DNA of 64,000 nt from Sandaracinus amylolyticus (GCF_021631985.1 NZ_CP070225.1:1116001-1180000), one strand, 5' to 3'. Positions 1 through 8,886 are shown, counted from the first letter of the stretch. Notes: generated by a model not told the origin, from the sequence alone. A program made the numbers and translations.

Positions 1-730
1 CCTGGTCGAAGCGCGGGAGCTCGTTGGTGTGCGCCTGGAACATCTGCGCCCACGACGCGAAGAGCATCGGCGCGCCGCGCACCAGCATCGCGGTGCTCTG
101 GAAGCCCGCGTCGAGCATCGCCGGCGTGAGCGGCTCGACGCCGCGGTCCGCGCCGATGCGCTCGATGCGCAGCTCGGCGATGCGCTCCTTCGGATCGAGC
201 CGCGACTGGCGCACGATCAGCGTGCCGGTGTCCTTCGTCATCGGGAGCCACGTCTGGCCGGGCTCGAGGCGCGCGGGCTTCTCGCACGCGATGAGCACCT
301 CGAACGTCCCGTCGTCGCGCACCGCGAGCTCGCTGGTGTCGATCTGCCCGGTCGGCGGCATCCCGTTGCCGCGCCCGTAGTGCCCGATCTGCGTCGCGAA
401 CGAGAGGAAGTGCACCGTGCCGCGCGTGCCCACGATGCGATACGCGTGCTCGCCCGAGATCGCCGCGTTGAGATAGACGTTGTCGGGATTGTCCGCGCCC
501 ATCTTCGCGGTCTCGTGGACCACTCGCTGCAGCACCGGCGCGCGCGGATCGTTGTGCTCGACGAACGTCTGCAGCGCCGCGCGGAGGATGCGCGACAGAT
601 AGCGATAGCCCTCGGCGCGCGTGAGCGGATCGTCGGGCCCGTCCTGCACGATCTGCCCCGCGGCCTTCAGCGCGTCGCAGAGCTCGGCCCACGACGTCCC
701 GTCCATCACGCGCTGCGAGCTGTCGCTCAT
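1..730 (-). CDS. DUF1214-domain protein, C-terminus off the window
   Basis: An open minus-strand frame starts at ATG 728-730 and runs off the left edge, giving about 243 residues. The protein has the DUF1214-like pattern: a segment about adding up a residual substrate pool, then conserved stretches reading [29 protein letters not shown] and [12 protein letters not shown]. No signal peptide is seen. The function of this family is not established. The ATG overlaps the stop of the upstream SDR gene in an ATGA tetranucleotide (727-730), so the two are almost certainly cotranscribed and translationally coupled. A joint role in oxidoreductive metabolism of a lipid or xenobiotic is only an inference. 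Confidence 0.8.
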   Translation of the reverse strand, partial: MSDSSQRVMDGTSWAELCDALKAAGQIVQDGPDDPLTRAEGYRYLSRILRAALQTFVEHNDPRAPVLQRVVHETAKMGADNPDNVYLNAAISGEHAYRIVGTRGTVHFLSFATQIGHYGRGNGMPPTGQIDTSELAVRDDGTFEVLIACEKPARLEPGQTWLPMTKDTGTLIVRQSRLDPKERIAELRIERIGADRGVEPLTPAMLDAGFQSTAMLVRGAPMLFASWAQMFQAHTNELPRFDQ

Positions 731-1782
731 CGTCCTTCTCCGAGCGTATGACCTGCGCTCGCGAGCAGGCGCTCGCTCGCGTCCCAGAGCCTCTTCCCGA
801 GCTCGGGATCGCACGCCTGCGCGGCGCGATCCTTCACGCGCGTGACGTGCACGTAGAGCCCGGTGTCGCCCTCGATCGTGCGCGCGCCGACGAGGTACGC
901 GATCGGCTTCGCCGCCTCGGCGGGGTCCTTGAAGAACGCCTTCATCGTCGCGCCGAGCGCGGGCTTCACCCACGAGGGCGCCTCGCGCGCGATGTCCGTG
1001 TTCACCGCGCCCGGGCAGACGGTGTGCACCGAGACGTCGCCGCGCAGTCGGGTCGCGAGCTCGTGCGACCACGTCTCCGCGAGCAGCTTCGTCGCGCCGT
1101 ACTCCTGCACCGCCTCGCGCATCGACCACGCGCGGAACGAGCCGAGCCGCGAGAAGTCGATCGGCGGCGCGCTGCGATGCGACTCGCTCGACACGAACAC
1201 GATGCGCGGCAGGCGATCGTCCTGTCCGGGATCGCGCGCATCGGGATCGTCGCCCGCCCGCGCGCCGGGGCCGCGCGCGATGACGCCGCGCTCGAGCAGG
1301 CGCCGCACGAGCAGCACGTTCGACAGGAAGTTCACCTGGAAGCTCTCGTCGAAGCCGTGCTTGGTGCGTCGCGCCTCGCGCGGGACGATCCCCGCGTTGA
1401 GCACGACCGCGTCGAGCGCGACTCCGTCCTCCGCGAGCTCGTCGACCATGCGCTCGATCGACGCGAGATCCCCGAGGTCGAGCCCGACGGCCTCGACCGT
1501 CCCCGCGCCCGCGCCGGCCTCGCGGCGCACGACGTCCATCACCTCGGGGATGCCGCTGCGACACGCCATCACGACGTGCGCGCCGCGACGCACGAGCTCG
1601 ACGGTGATCGCGAGCCCGAGCCCGCGGTTGGCGCCGGTGACGAGCACGGTGCGCCCGTCGAGGCGCTCGTGCGGTGCGAGCGCGAGCGGCGGCGCGCGGT
1701 CGCGGATTCGATCGACGATCCCACCGATCGTCGCAGCGAACGCACCGTCGTAACGTGGACGCAAGAGATCGCGGAGCCCCAT
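727..1782 (-). CDS. short-chain dehydrogenase/reductase (SDR, WWOX/retinol-dehydrogenase type)
   Basis: This is a 351-residue NAD(P)-dependent oxidoreductase. The Rossmann glycine motif TGANRGLG is at residues 49-56, NAG at 129-131, the catalytic serine region VSSES at 197-201 and YGATK at 228-232. About 44 residues precede the Rossmann fold, longer than a minimal SDR. The start at 1782 is preferred because a TATGCT -10 candidate lies 10 nt upstream at 1793-1798. The frame is open further upstream, but a longer start would run into the divergent esterase gene. It overlaps the DUF1214 gene by 4 bp. The substrate cannot be told from the sequence. Confidence 0.88.
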   Translation of the reverse strand: MGLRDLLRPRYDGAFAATIGGIVDRIRDRAPPLALAPHERLDGRTVLVTGANRGLGLAITVELVRRGAHVVMACRSGIPEVMDVVRREAGAGAGTVEAVGLDLGDLASIERMVDELAEDGVALDAVVLNAGIVPREARRTKHGFDESFQVNFLSNVLLVRRLLERGVIARGPGARAGDDPDARDPGQDDRLPRIVFVSSESHRSAPPIDFSRLGSFRAWSMREAVQEYGATKLLAETWSHELATRLRGDVSVHTVCPGAVNTDIAREAPSWVKPALGATMKAFFKDPAEAAKPIAYLVGARTIEGDTGLYVHVTRVKDRAAQACDPELGKRLWDASERLLASAGHTLGEGR

Positions 1783-1792
1783 GCGACGCGGG

Positions 1793-1798
1793 AGCATA
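1793..1798 (-). promoter_or_regulatory. -10 candidate for the SDR gene
   Basis: TATGCT on the minus strand ends 10 nt before the ATG at 1782. Spacing and sequence match the short-leader promoter pattern seen repeatedly in this window. No convincing -35 was identified. Confidence 0.4.
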
Positions 1799-1862
1799 CG
1801 GGATCGCGCAAGCGCGTGTTCGAACAAGCGCGCGACCGCTTCACCGATCGCTCGGAGGCCTC

Positions 1863-1868
1863 TACGAT
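1863..1868 (+). promoter_or_regulatory. -10 candidate for the esterase gene
   Basis: TACGAT ends 12 nt before the ATG at 1881. The predicted 5' leader would be only a few nucleotides. It is divergent from the SDR promoter candidate about 65 bp away. Confidence 0.35.
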
Positions 1869-1880
1869 GGCCGCATCGCG

Positions 1881-2933
1881 ATGTCCGAACGCAACCTGCC
1901 TCGCCGCGTCGCGCGCCGCGTCCTGCGCGCCGCGCTCTCGACTCCCGCGCCGGTGCTGCGCCGCATGCTCGGCCCCGCGCCGCGCAACGATCGTGGCTCG
2001 CCGCTGGACCTGCAGACGCAGGTGATCCTGCGCTTGCTCGCGGAGCGACGCGACTCGCCGTACCAGCTCGGCGCACCGCGCATGCGGCGCGACTTCGACG
2101 TGCAGGCGCCGATCGTCGACGTGGCGCCCACGCCGATGCACCGCGTCGAGGATCGCTTCGTGCGCGGCGCCGACGGAGCGATCCGCGTGCGCATCTACGA
2201 GCCCGAGGCGCGCACGTCGCGGGCCCGCCCGGCGTGCGTGTACTTCCACGGCGGCGGCTGGGTGATCGGGAGCCTCGAGGCCTACGACGCGGTGTGCCGC
2301 AGCATCGCGACCCGCGCGCGCTGCGTGGTGATCTCGGTCGACTACCGGCTCGCGCCCGAGCACGTGTTCCCCGCCGCGGCGCTCGACGCGATCGCGGCGT
2401 ACCGCTGGGTGATCGACCACGCCGGCGAGCTCGGCATCGATCCTCGACGCATCGCGGTCGGCGGCGACAGCGCGGGCGGGAACCTCTCGGCGATCGTGGC
2501 GCGCGAAGCGCGCGCGCTGCACGCCGCGCCCGCGTTCCAGATGCTGGTGTACCCCGCGACCGATCTCACGCGCTCGGCGGAGTCGCATCGCCTGTTCGCG
2601 CGCGGGTTCCTCCTCGAGACGGAGACGATGGACTGGTTCCTCGACCAGTACTCGGTGGAGGACAAGCTCCATCCGCTGGGCTCACCGCTGCACGCCGACG
2701 ACGTGCGCGGCGTCGCGCCGGCCTACGTCGTCACCGCGGGCTTCGATCCGCTGCGCGACGAGGGCGAGGCGTACGCGAAGAAGCTCGGAGCTGCGGGCGT
2801 GCGCGTCGAGGTGCGCTGCGAGGAGAGCCTGGTGCACGGCTTCTTCTCGATGGGCGGCGTGATCGACGCCGCGCGCACCGCCGTGGATCGTGCGATCGAC
2901 GCGCTCTCGCGCGGTCTCGCCGGCACTGTTTAG
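1881..2933 (+). CDS. alpha/beta hydrolase, HSL-type (family IV) esterase/lipase
   Basis: This is a 350-residue carboxylester hydrolase of the hormone-sensitive-lipase family. The oxyanion motif HGGGW is at residues 123-127, the nucleophile motif GDSAGG at 195-200 (Ser197), the acid in GFDPLRDEG (Asp289) and the catalytic His319 in LVHGF. About 115 residues precede the HGGGW motif, as is usual for the cap region of these enzymes. No signal peptide is seen, so a cytoplasmic location is likely. The frame is open further upstream, but ATG 1881 fits the nearby -10 candidate and avoids overlap with the divergent SDR. The natural ester is unknown. Confidence 0.92.
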   Translation: MSERNLPRRVARRVLRAALSTPAPVLRRMLGPAPRNDRGSPLDLQTQVILRLLAERRDSPYQLGAPRMRRDFDVQAPIVDVAPTPMHRVEDRFVRGADGAIRVRIYEPEARTSRARPACVYFHGGGWVIGSLEAYDAVCRSIATRARCVVISVDYRLAPEHVFPAAALDAIAAYRWVIDHAGELGIDPRRIAVGGDSAGGNLSAIVAREARALHAAPAFQMLVYPATDLTRSAESHRLFARGFLLETETMDWFLDQYSVEDKLHPLGSPLHADDVRGVAPAYVVTAGFDPLRDEGEAYAKKLGAAGVRVEVRCEESLVHGFFSMGGVIDAARTAVDRAIDALSRGLAGTV

Positions 2934-2960
2934 TTCCACATCGACGCTGGAAGGTCGTGG

Positions 2961-2966
2961 TACGCT
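2961..2966 (+). promoter_or_regulatory. -10 candidate for the conserved protein at 2995
   Basis: TACGCT in the context GGTACGCTCGG, 28 nt before ATG 2995. The hexamer matches other -10 candidates in the window, but the leader would be longer than in most. Confidence 0.3.
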
Positions 2967-2994
2967 CGGAGCTTCGCGGAGCGAGCGCTCACCG

Positions 2995-3699
2995 ATGCCG
3001 TCCCCTCTCCTCGGATACAACAACAACGTCCGGCACCGCGGGAAGATCTTCCACATCCAGACCGAGGATTCGGGGGTCACGCACGCGCACATCTTCACGC
3101 ATCTCTTCGCCGACGGTGGGCGCATCATCGCGACGAAGAAGACGACGTACGCGCAGTACCTCGGGACCGAGCGCTTCCCGGGCATCGTGAAGAAGCTGAT
3201 GCAGGCGCAGCACAAGGCGATGTTCATCGCGCTGCGCGACGGGCTCTTCGACGAGGACGAGGTCGCGGGCGCGCGCGCGTTCGCCGAGCGTCCGATCGTG
3301 CTCGAGGAGGACGCGACGCAGCCGACGTCGGTGGTCGCGCCGACCGCATCGCGACCCGAGGTCGACGTCGACGCGCTCGAGCGCGCAGCCGCGCAGATCT
3401 CGGGCGGCTACTCGCCGCCCGGCGCCGCGGCCGCGAAGCCCGCGCCGAAGCTGCCGCCGGTCCCGCCCGCGCCGAGCCGCACCGCGCAGCCGGTGGCCGT
3501 CGCGCGCCCCGCGACGCCCGCTGCGGCCGTGACCCCGCCGAGCAACCGCCCGCGCTATCAGTCGACGCAGCCCGCGTCGGTGCGCCCGCGCGCGCCGAAG
3601 CAGAACGAGTCGCTGTTCGGCGCCGACATCCTCAGCGAGAAGTCGCTCGACGAAGTGATCATGAGCTACCTCGCCGAGGACCTCGACGAGAAGGAGTGA
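2995..3699 (+). CDS. conserved protein of unknown function, Pro/Ala-rich middle
   Basis: A 234-residue protein. The first 80 residues are a compact conserved-looking domain (GYNNNVRHRGKIFHIQTEDSG, then histidine-containing and GGRII segments). Residues about 130-200 are Pro/Ala-rich and likely disordered. The end is an acidic tail containing SEKSLDEVIMSYLAEDLDEKE. I recall similar proteins of unknown role in Myxococcota; this is memory, not a search. ATG 2995 is preferred over an upstream in-frame start because the conserved domain begins immediately. It converges on the histidine kinase with a 3-bp gap. Confidence 0.8.
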   Translation: MPSPLLGYNNNVRHRGKIFHIQTEDSGVTHAHIFTHLFADGGRIIATKKTTYAQYLGTERFPGIVKKLMQAQHKAMFIALRDGLFDEDEVAGARAFAERPIVLEEDATQPTSVVAPTASRPEVDVDALERAAAQISGGYSPPGAAAAKPAPKLPPVPPAPSRTAQPVAVARPATPAAAVTPPSNRPRYQSTQPASVRPRAPKQNESLFGADILSEKSLDEVIMSYLAEDLDEKE

Positions 3700-3702
3700 C
3701 GC

Positions 3703-5136
3703 TCACCGCAGCAGCGCGTCGATCGCGGCGCGCAGCGCGTCGCTCGTGAACGGCTTCGCGAGCTGCGGTGCATCGCGCGGCGCATCGCTCGTCCCACCGA
3801 GATAGAGCGCGCGCAGTCCGGCGCTCGATGCGCGTGCCCGCGCGACGAGCGCGGCGCCCGTCGTGCCCGCGATCCGCTCGTCGGTCACCAGCAGCTCGAA
3901 CGACGACGTGCGCAGCGCGTCGAGCGCTTCGTCCGCGGTGCGCACGACGTGGACGTCGTGGGGGAGCGCGCTCAGCGCCCGTGTGATCACGGGGTCATCG
4001 ACCGCCGCGAGGATCCGCGCGCGCCGCGCGCTCGCGGTGTGCGCCGGGAAGAAGAGCCGGAACGTCGAGCCTCGACCGGGCTCGCTCTCGACCGTCACGT
4101 GCGCGCCGCTCTGCTGCACGAAGCCGTACACCGACGCGAGCCCGAGGCCCGTCCCGTGCGCCGCGCCCTTCGTGGTGAAGAACGGCTCGAACACGCGGCG
4201 GCGCACCAGCTCGTCCATGCCCTCGCCCTCGTCCTCCACCGCGATCGTCGCGTAGCGGCCCGCGGGCACCTCGTCGCGCGGCGCATCGAGCACGGCCTCC
4301 CGCACCACGACCCCGATGCGGCCGCCCTCGGGCATCGAGTCCCGCGCGTTCATCACGAGGTTCGTGAGCGCGCCCTCGAGCTGCACCCGATCGACGCATG
4401 CGCGCGGCACGTCGGGCGCGACGTCGACCGCGATCCGCACCTCGCGCCCCACCGCGTGCGCGAGCAGCTGCGCGTGCCCGCGCACGACGTCACCGAGATC
4501 GATCAGCTCGGGCACCAGCACCTGCCGGCGCCCGAACGCGAGCAGCTGGCGCACCGTCGACGCGGCCTTCGCCGTGGAGACGTCGATCGCCTCGAGCTGC
4601 TCCGCGATCTCCTCGTCGTTGCGCCGCCGCGTGCGCGCGACCTCGATGCACGTCCCGATCACCGCGAGCGCGTTGTTCACGTCGTGCGCGATGCCCGCCG
4701 CCATCAGCCCGAGCGCCTCGAGCTTCTCCGCCTGCGCGGCGCGGTGCTCGGCCTCGATCAGGCGCGCGCGCGTCTGCACGTGCTCGGTCACGTCGATGAT
4801 CGTCGCGAGCACGCCGGTGATCGCGCCGCCCTCGCGCACCGCGGCGAGGGTCCAGTCCCAGTACGTCGTGCCGCGCTCGGACTGATCGGGGTGCGCGAAG
4901 GGACGCTCGAACGCGTGATAGGGCTCGCCGGTCTCGAGCACGCGGCGGAACAGCGCCTCGTTCTCGGGGTGCGGATAGAGCTCGAAGTGCCCGCGGCCGA
5001 TCAGCTCCTCGGCGGGCCGCCGTGTGCTCGCCGCGTACGCCTCGTTCACCCGCACGAAGCGCAGCTCGCGATCGAGCAACGCCACCAGGATGTGCGGCGT
5101 CTCGAAGACCAAGCCGGCGAGATCGTTCGGCTGCAC
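3703..5136 (-). CDS. PAS-domain hybrid histidine kinase with C-terminal receiver
   Basis: A 477-residue cytoplasmic sensor kinase with no transmembrane segment. A PAS domain spans about residues 10-125. The dimerisation/phosphoacceptor helix carries His151 in AGIAHDVNN. The ATPase domain has an N-box around Asn263, a D302EGEG motif and GTGLGL at 328-333. The C-terminal receiver (about 373-477) keeps an acidic pair (D380-D381), a phosphoacceptor candidate Asp419 in VTDE and Lys461 in AKPF, so phosphorelay is possible. The HDVNN H-box is typical of the NtrB-like/hybrid group. No dedicated response regulator gene is adjacent, so its partner is unknown. Confidence 0.9.
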   Translation of the reverse strand: MQPNDLAGLVFETPHILVALLDRELRFVRVNEAYAASTRRPAEELIGRGHFELYPHPENEALFRRVLETGEPYHAFERPFAHPDQSERGTTYWDWTLAAVREGGAITGVLATIIDVTEHVQTRARLIEAEHRAAQAEKLEALGLMAAGIAHDVNNALAVIGTCIEVARTRRRNDEEIAEQLEAIDVSTAKAASTVRQLLAFGRRQVLVPELIDLGDVVRGHAQLLAHAVGREVRIAVDVAPDVPRACVDRVQLEGALTNLVMNARDSMPEGGRIGVVVREAVLDAPRDEVPAGRYATIAVEDEGEGMDELVRRRVFEPFFTTKGAAHGTGLGLASVYGFVQQSGAHVTVESEPGRGSTFRLFFPAHTASARRARILAAVDDPVITRALSALPHDVHVVRTADEALDALRTSSFELLVTDERIAGTTGAALVARARASSAGLRALYLGGTSDAPRDAPQLAKPFTSDALRAAIDALLR

Positions 5137-5181
5137 GGACCCGCGGATGGTGCCGCGATCCGAAGGGCCGGTGGAAGGCCC

Positions 5182-6393
5182 TCAGCGCGCGGCGCCGGTC
5201 GCGATCAGCGTGTCGATCTCGCCCTCGCTCCAGCCGGCGTCGCGCAGCACCGCGCGGGTGTCGCGGCCCTGCGTCGGCGCGGGGCCCGTCGCGGCCTCGC
5301 TCGCGATCGGGGTGCGCGGCATCGGCAGCGTCACGCCCGACGCGTCGTGCGAGACGAACATCTTGCGCGCGACGTGCTGCGGATCGCTCGGCACCTCTTC
5401 GGGCGCGAGCACCGGCTCGAGGCAGCAGTCGACCTTCTCGGAGAACGTGATCCACTCCGCGAACGTCTTGCTCGCGAAGACGTCGCGCAGCCGCGCCTTC
5501 CAGGCTTCCTGGTGCGGCCCCGGCATCAGCGCGTCCATGCCCGGCTCGATGCCGACGCCGGTGCAGAACGCGACCCAGAACTTCGGCTCGAGCGCGCCGA
5601 GCGCCATCGCGCGCCCGTCCTTCGTGCGATAGGTGCCGAAGGGCGCGATGCCTCCGTTGAGCGCGCCCGCGCCCCGCGCGTGCGACCCATCGCCCGCGAG
5701 CGCCGCCATCAGCCCGAACGCGCCGAGCACCATCGAGCCCTCGCACATCGACACGTCGACGAAGCGTCCCTCGCCCGTTGTCGTGCGCGCGTGCAGCGCC
5801 GCGAGGATGCCGCTCACCGCGAAGAGCGCGCCGCCTGCCATGTCGGCCATCTGCACGCCGGGCACCTGGGGCGGACCGGTCTCCGGGCCGCTCAGCCCGA
5901 GCACGCCCGCGCGCGCGATGTACCCGATGTCGTGCCCCGCGCGCTGCGCCGCCGGACCGTCCTGACCGAAGCCCGTGATCGCGCAGTACACGAGCCCCGG
6001 GCTCGCCGCGCGCAGCCGTTCGAACCCGAGCCCGAGACGCTCCATCACGCCGGGGCGGAAGCTCTCGATCAGCACGTCGTAGCGCGGCACGAGGCGCAGC
6101 AGCGCCTCCTGTCCCTCGCGCTTCTTCAGGTCGAGCACGAGGCTGCGCTTGCCGCGGTTCAGCGCGTGGAACGCGGCGTTCATCGGCGTGCCCTTGCCGG
6201 CATCACCGACCATCGGCGGCATGAAGCGCAGGTAGTCGCCGCCGCTGGGATCCTCGACCTTGTCCACGGCCGCGCCGAGATCCGCGAGGATCATCGACGC
6301 GAAGGGGCCGGGGAGCAGGCGCGAGAGATCGAGGATGCGCAGGCCCGAGAGCGGGCGTCCTGTGAGCGCCGTTCGAGCCTGCGCGTCCGTCAT
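5182..6393 (-). CDS. CaiB/BaiF family CoA-transferase / alpha-methylacyl-CoA racemase-like
   Basis: A 403-residue family III CoA-transferase fold. The N-terminus GLRILDLSRLLPGPFASMIL and KVEDPSGGD are family hallmarks. His154 (AGHDIGYI), Asp184 (QMADMAGG) and Glu269 (ALEPKFW) sit where the catalytic residues of bacterial alpha-methylacyl-CoA racemase lie, so racemase chemistry is more likely than formyl- or carnitinyl-CoA transfer. That assignment rests on motif position alone. It starts 4 bp after the stop of the SCP2 gene. The pairing echoes the peroxisomal AMACR/SCP2 branched-chain lipid oxidation theme. Confidence 0.88.
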   Translation of the reverse strand: MTDAQARTALTGRPLSGLRILDLSRLLPGPFASMILADLGAAVDKVEDPSGGDYLRFMPPMVGDAGKGTPMNAAFHALNRGKRSLVLDLKKREGQEALLRLVPRYDVLIESFRPGVMERLGLGFERLRAASPGLVYCAITGFGQDGPAAQRAGHDIGYIARAGVLGLSGPETGPPQVPGVQMADMAGGALFAVSGILAALHARTTTGEGRFVDVSMCEGSMVLGAFGLMAALAGDGSHARGAGALNGGIAPFGTYRTKDGRAMALGALEPKFWVAFCTGVGIEPGMDALMPGPHQEAWKARLRDVFASKTFAEWITFSEKVDCCLEPVLAPEEVPSDPQHVARKMFVSHDASGVTLPMPRTPIASEAATGPAPTQGRDTRAVLRDAGWSEGEIDTLIATGAAR

Positions 6394-6397
6394 GGAA

Positions 6398-6721
6398 TCA
6401 CGCGAGGATCTGCTGGAGCTTGGTCGCGAGCATCGCGTTGCCCGTGACCTTGAGCTTGCCGGTGAAGAAGAGCTGCATCGCCGCGCCCGGGTTGTCCGAG
6501 ATGGTCTTCCAGTCGTCGGCCGAGAGCTCGAGCGTGCAGTCCGCGCCGCCCTTGTCGCCCTCGGTCACGCCGACGTCGTTCTTGCAGTCGACCGTCCAGA
6601 CGCCGCCGCCGTCGCCGTTGATCTTGAAGAGGAACACGGCGCCGATGGCCTTCGCCTTGTCGGGGTTGTTGCGGATCTTCTCGGGCAGGCGGGTTCCGAA
6701 ATCGGTCTGGGCGTCGGCCAT
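6398..6721 (-). CDS. SCP2 sterol-binding domain protein
   Basis: A 107-residue stand-alone SCP2 domain, the usual length for this family. It shows the characteristic run of KINGDGGGVWTVD, the acidic DCTLELSADDW segment, then a NPGAAMQLFFTGKLKVTGNAMLA-type ending. SCP2 domains bind fatty acyl-CoA or sterol-like lipids in a hydrophobic tunnel. The start has a strong GGAGGAG ribosome-binding site just upstream on the minus strand. It is the first gene of a two-gene unit with the AMACR-like enzyme, for which it could present or buffer acyl-CoA substrate. Confidence 0.9.
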   Translation of the reverse strand: MADAQTDFGTRLPEKIRNNPDKAKAIGAVFLFKINGDGGGVWTVDCKNDVGVTEGDKGGADCTLELSADDWKTISDNPGAAMQLFFTGKLKVTGNAMLATKLQQILA

Positions 6722-6878
6722 GGGATCTCCTCCGAAGGGTTCCTGTACGCGGCGCCGGCACTGAATGGCGATTCAGCAGGGCGCGTCGCGGTCATAGACC
6801 CCCATGCCGCACGGTGTCAAGGCACCCCACGTCGTGCTACGACCGTCGCCTTCTTCCCGACGACCGGAGCAAGCGCGC

Positions 6879-7163
6879 GTGGCCATCAAGGACTTTCTCA
6901 AGAAGCGTGGCATGGAGCTGATGCAGGACCCCAAGGTCGCGAAGCTCATGCAGGACGAGCGCGTGATGAAGGTGGCGATGCAGGCCTTCCAGCTCCGCGG
7001 GAAGGTGCAGGAGCAGATCGACGGCAACGTCGAGAAGGTCGCGCAGTCGCTGGGCCTGGTCACCAAGAGCGAGGTCCGCGAGCTGAAGCGGACGATCAAG
7101 AAGCTCGAGACCGAGCTGAAGAAGCAGCAAGCCGCGCAGGAAGCGGCGGCGAAGAAGGACTGA
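6879..7163 (+). CDS. small coiled-coil protein resembling UbiK/BMFP
   Basis: A 94-residue protein if GTG 6879 is the start; an upstream in-frame ATG at 6804 would add 25 Pro/Ser-rich residues and is less likely. The C-terminal half (VEKVAQSLGLVTKSEVRELKRTIKKLETELKK pattern) is a charged coiled coil. Its LVTxxE-[RK] entry followed by leucine heptads resembles the membrane-fusogenic BMFP/UbiK family. The last residues are Ala/Lys-rich. The family link is my inference from the heptad pattern; UbiK acts as an accessory factor in ubiquinone synthesis. No other quinone genes are nearby. Confidence 0.7.
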   Translation: MAIKDFLKKRGMELMQDPKVAKLMQDERVMKVAMQAFQLRGKVQEQIDGNVEKVAQSLGLVTKSEVRELKRTIKKLETELKKQQAAQEAAAKKD

Positions 7164-7319
7164 AGCGACGGTCGTTCCAAGGGTCTCGGCGAGCGGGCCG
7201 CTCGTGGTGGGGTTGCTCCGCGGTGAACGCGATCTCGGAGCCCCGCGGAGTCTCTCGCGCGGGCGTGGCACCATCGGCGCGTGAATGACGCCGCGAGCGG
7301 TGTCGTCGATGGAGACCGA

Positions 7320-7964
7320 ATGCGCGCTCTGATCTCGCTGGTGGTCGCCGTGTGGCTCGTCTCGGCTCCAGCCGGCGCGCAGGACGTCGGCCGCGCGCAG
7401 CAGCTCTTCCAGCAGGGGATCGCGGCGTACGACGCGGGGCGGCTCGACGAGGCAGTGCGGCTGCTCCGCGAAGCGGACGCGATCGTCCACTCGCCCGAGC
7501 TGACGTTCAACATCGCGCGCGTCTACGAGCGCATGGGCGAGTCGCGCGAGGCCATCCGGCACTTCGAGCGCTACCTGCGCGAGGCGCGGCCCGAGGGCGA
7601 CGAGCGCGCCGACGTCGACCGACGCATCGCCGCGATGCGCGAGCTCGATCGCCGCATGCGCGATCAGGTGATGACGACGCCGCCCAGCAGCGACGAGATG
7701 ACCCAGGAGGCGCGCGTCTTCTTCGAGCGCGGCGTCGCGATGTTCCGCCGCCGCCAGTACGACGCCGCGCTCCAGGCGTTCACCGCCGCGTACAACTTCG
7801 CGAGGCTCCCCGAGGTCGTCTACAACCTCGCGGTCGCGAGCGAGCGCACCGGGCACACGCAGGACGCGATCGACTACTACCGCGAGTACCTGCGCGCGCG
7901 CCCCGATGGCCCCGATCGCGCGTACGTCGAGCGCCGCATCGCGCAGCTGCGCGCGCCACGCTGA
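7320..7964 (+). CDS. secreted TPR-repeat protein
   Basis: A 214-residue protein with a signal peptide (MRALISLVVAVWLVSAPAGAQ) and at least three tetratricopeptide repeats. Two lie in about residues 25-90 (QQLFQQGIAAYDAGRLDEA; FNIARVYERMGESREAIRHF) and a matching pair at about 135-205 (FFERGVAMFRRRQYDAALQAF; YNLAVASERTGHTQDAIDYY). TPRs mediate protein-protein contacts, here in the periplasm. ATG 7320 is chosen because GGAGA precedes it by 5 nt and the signal peptide begins there; GTG 7281 is in frame but would add an acidic n-region. Confidence 0.85.
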   Translation: MRALISLVVAVWLVSAPAGAQDVGRAQQLFQQGIAAYDAGRLDEAVRLLREADAIVHSPELTFNIARVYERMGESREAIRHFERYLREARPEGDERADVDRRIAAMRELDRRMRDQVMTTPPSSDEMTQEARVFFERGVAMFRRRQYDAALQAFTAAYNFARLPEVVYNLAVASERTGHTQDAIDYYREYLRARPDGPDRAYVERRIAQLRAPR

Positions 7965-7967
7965 CGA

Positions 7968-8072
7968 TCACTCCGTCGGCTTCTGCTTCTTCGCCAGCGG
8001 GCGCGACGCGAGCGGCGGGACGTGCTCGTCGGCCTCGCTCCCGAAGAGCCAGCCTCCGGCGCGGCGCAGCAT
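7968..8072 (-). CDS. possible 34-residue small protein
   Basis: A short frame lies between the DUF4112 stop (8098) and the convergent TPR gene. ATG 8070-8072 has a GGGAG sequence about 12 nt upstream, and the product is a basic, tryptophan-containing peptide starting MLRRAGGWLFGSEADEH and ending KKQKPTE. It would be the second gene of a DUF4112 transcript. I recognise no family, and chance open frames of this size are common at this GC content. Confidence 0.35.
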   Translation of the reverse strand: MLRRAGGWLFGSEADEHVPPLASRPLAKKQKPTE

Positions 8073-8097
8073 GGCGAGATCGCGCTCCCGCGAGCGC

Positions 8098-8691
8098 TCA
8101 GCTCCCCGTGATCGTGCGCCAGAGCTCGTAGAGCACGCCGAAGCCGACGCCGTAGACGATGATCACCGGGATGAGGAACCCGGCGATCGCGAGGAGCACG
8201 CCGCCGCCGACCAGCAGGTAGTCGACGAACGTCGGCGTCGCCTTCGGGTCGTCGCGGTACTTGCGGATGATCTCGAGGTTCCGGCGGTTCGAGCGGAAGA
8301 ACATGTCGAACGCGTCGCCGAGGAACGGGACCGCGCCGACGACGGTGTCGATCGCGATGTTGAGCAGCATGCGCAGCAGCGCGATGGTCGGGACGCGCGA
8401 CTGCAGCGCGAGGAAGAGCAGCGACACCGAGCCCGTGCTGGTGATCGCGTCGCCCGCGCCCGGGATGAGGAAGCCGATGATCGGATCGAGCCCGAGGTGG
8501 ATGTTCGTGCCCGGGATGCGCAGCGTCTCGTCGAGGAACTTCACGAGCTTCTCGGCCCAGGGCGCGAGCTGCTGGGTCGCGAGCTTGCGCAGCTCGGGCG
8601 AGAGCTGCTCGCCGCCGTCGATCCGCGCGAGGGCTTCGTCGACCGCGCGATCGGTGAGGCGCTTGGCGTGCTCGTCGAGGTTGCGCTCCAT
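8098..8691 (-). CDS. DUF4112 membrane protein
   Basis: A 197-residue protein with the DUF4112 signature: GLDPIIGFLIPGAGDAI in the first half, then AIDTVVGAVPFLGDAFDMFFRSNRRNLEII. A hydrophobic helix pair follows, and another long hydrophobic helix lies near the C-terminus (YLLVGGGVLLAIAGFLIPVIIVYGVGFG). It is likely an inner membrane protein of unknown function. A start at ATG 8740-8742 is open, but a TATCCA -10 candidate (8716-8721, minus) lies inside that extension, so ATG 8691 is preferred. A G-rich repeat tract begins just upstream. Confidence 0.85.
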   Translation of the reverse strand: MERNLDEHAKRLTDRAVDEALARIDGGEQLSPELRKLATQQLAPWAEKLVKFLDETLRIPGTNIHLGLDPIIGFLIPGAGDAITSTGSVSLLFLALQSRVPTIALLRMLLNIAIDTVVGAVPFLGDAFDMFFRSNRRNLEIIRKYRDDPKATPTFVDYLLVGGGVLLAIAGFLIPVIIVYGVGFGVLYELWRTITGS

Positions 8692-8750
8692 CGAGAGGGA
8701 TCGTCCCACGAAGAGTGGATACGGACGAGCAGCGGGAGGCATTTCGCGGG

Positions 8751-8812
8751 GCGGGGGCGGGGGCGGGGGCGGGGGCGAGGGCGCGTGCGGGGGCGAGGGC
8801 GCGTGCGAGTGC
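8751..8812 (+). repeat. G-run microsatellite with quadruplex potential
   Basis: Consecutive GGGGGC hexamers are followed by two copies of an 18-bp unit of the form GGGGGCGAGGGCGCGTGC. At least four runs of five G lie within 30 nt on the plus strand, enough for an intramolecular G-quadruplex. The G-rich strand is the template for the adjacent minus-strand DUF4112 gene. Confidence 0.8.
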
Positions 8813-8824
8813 GCCGCTGCGAAC

Positions 8825-8886
8825 GGGGCGAGGCGCGGAGCGCGAGCCCGATCAGTGGGGCGAGGCGCGAAGCGCGAGCCCGGATC
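8825..8886. repeat. 29-30 bp direct repeat
   Basis: Two adjacent copies of a GGGGCGAGGCGCGRAGCGCG unit continuing to GAGCCCG(G)ATC occupy 8825-8853 and 8857-8886, differing at two positions. Confidence 0.75.

Noticed and set aside
3949-6447. An 832-codon open frame on the plus strand opposite the histidine kinase and CoA-transferase genes
   Set aside because: Arg/His/Ala-rich translation without domains, and directly antisense to two proteins with clear family motifs. It is a high-GC shadow frame.
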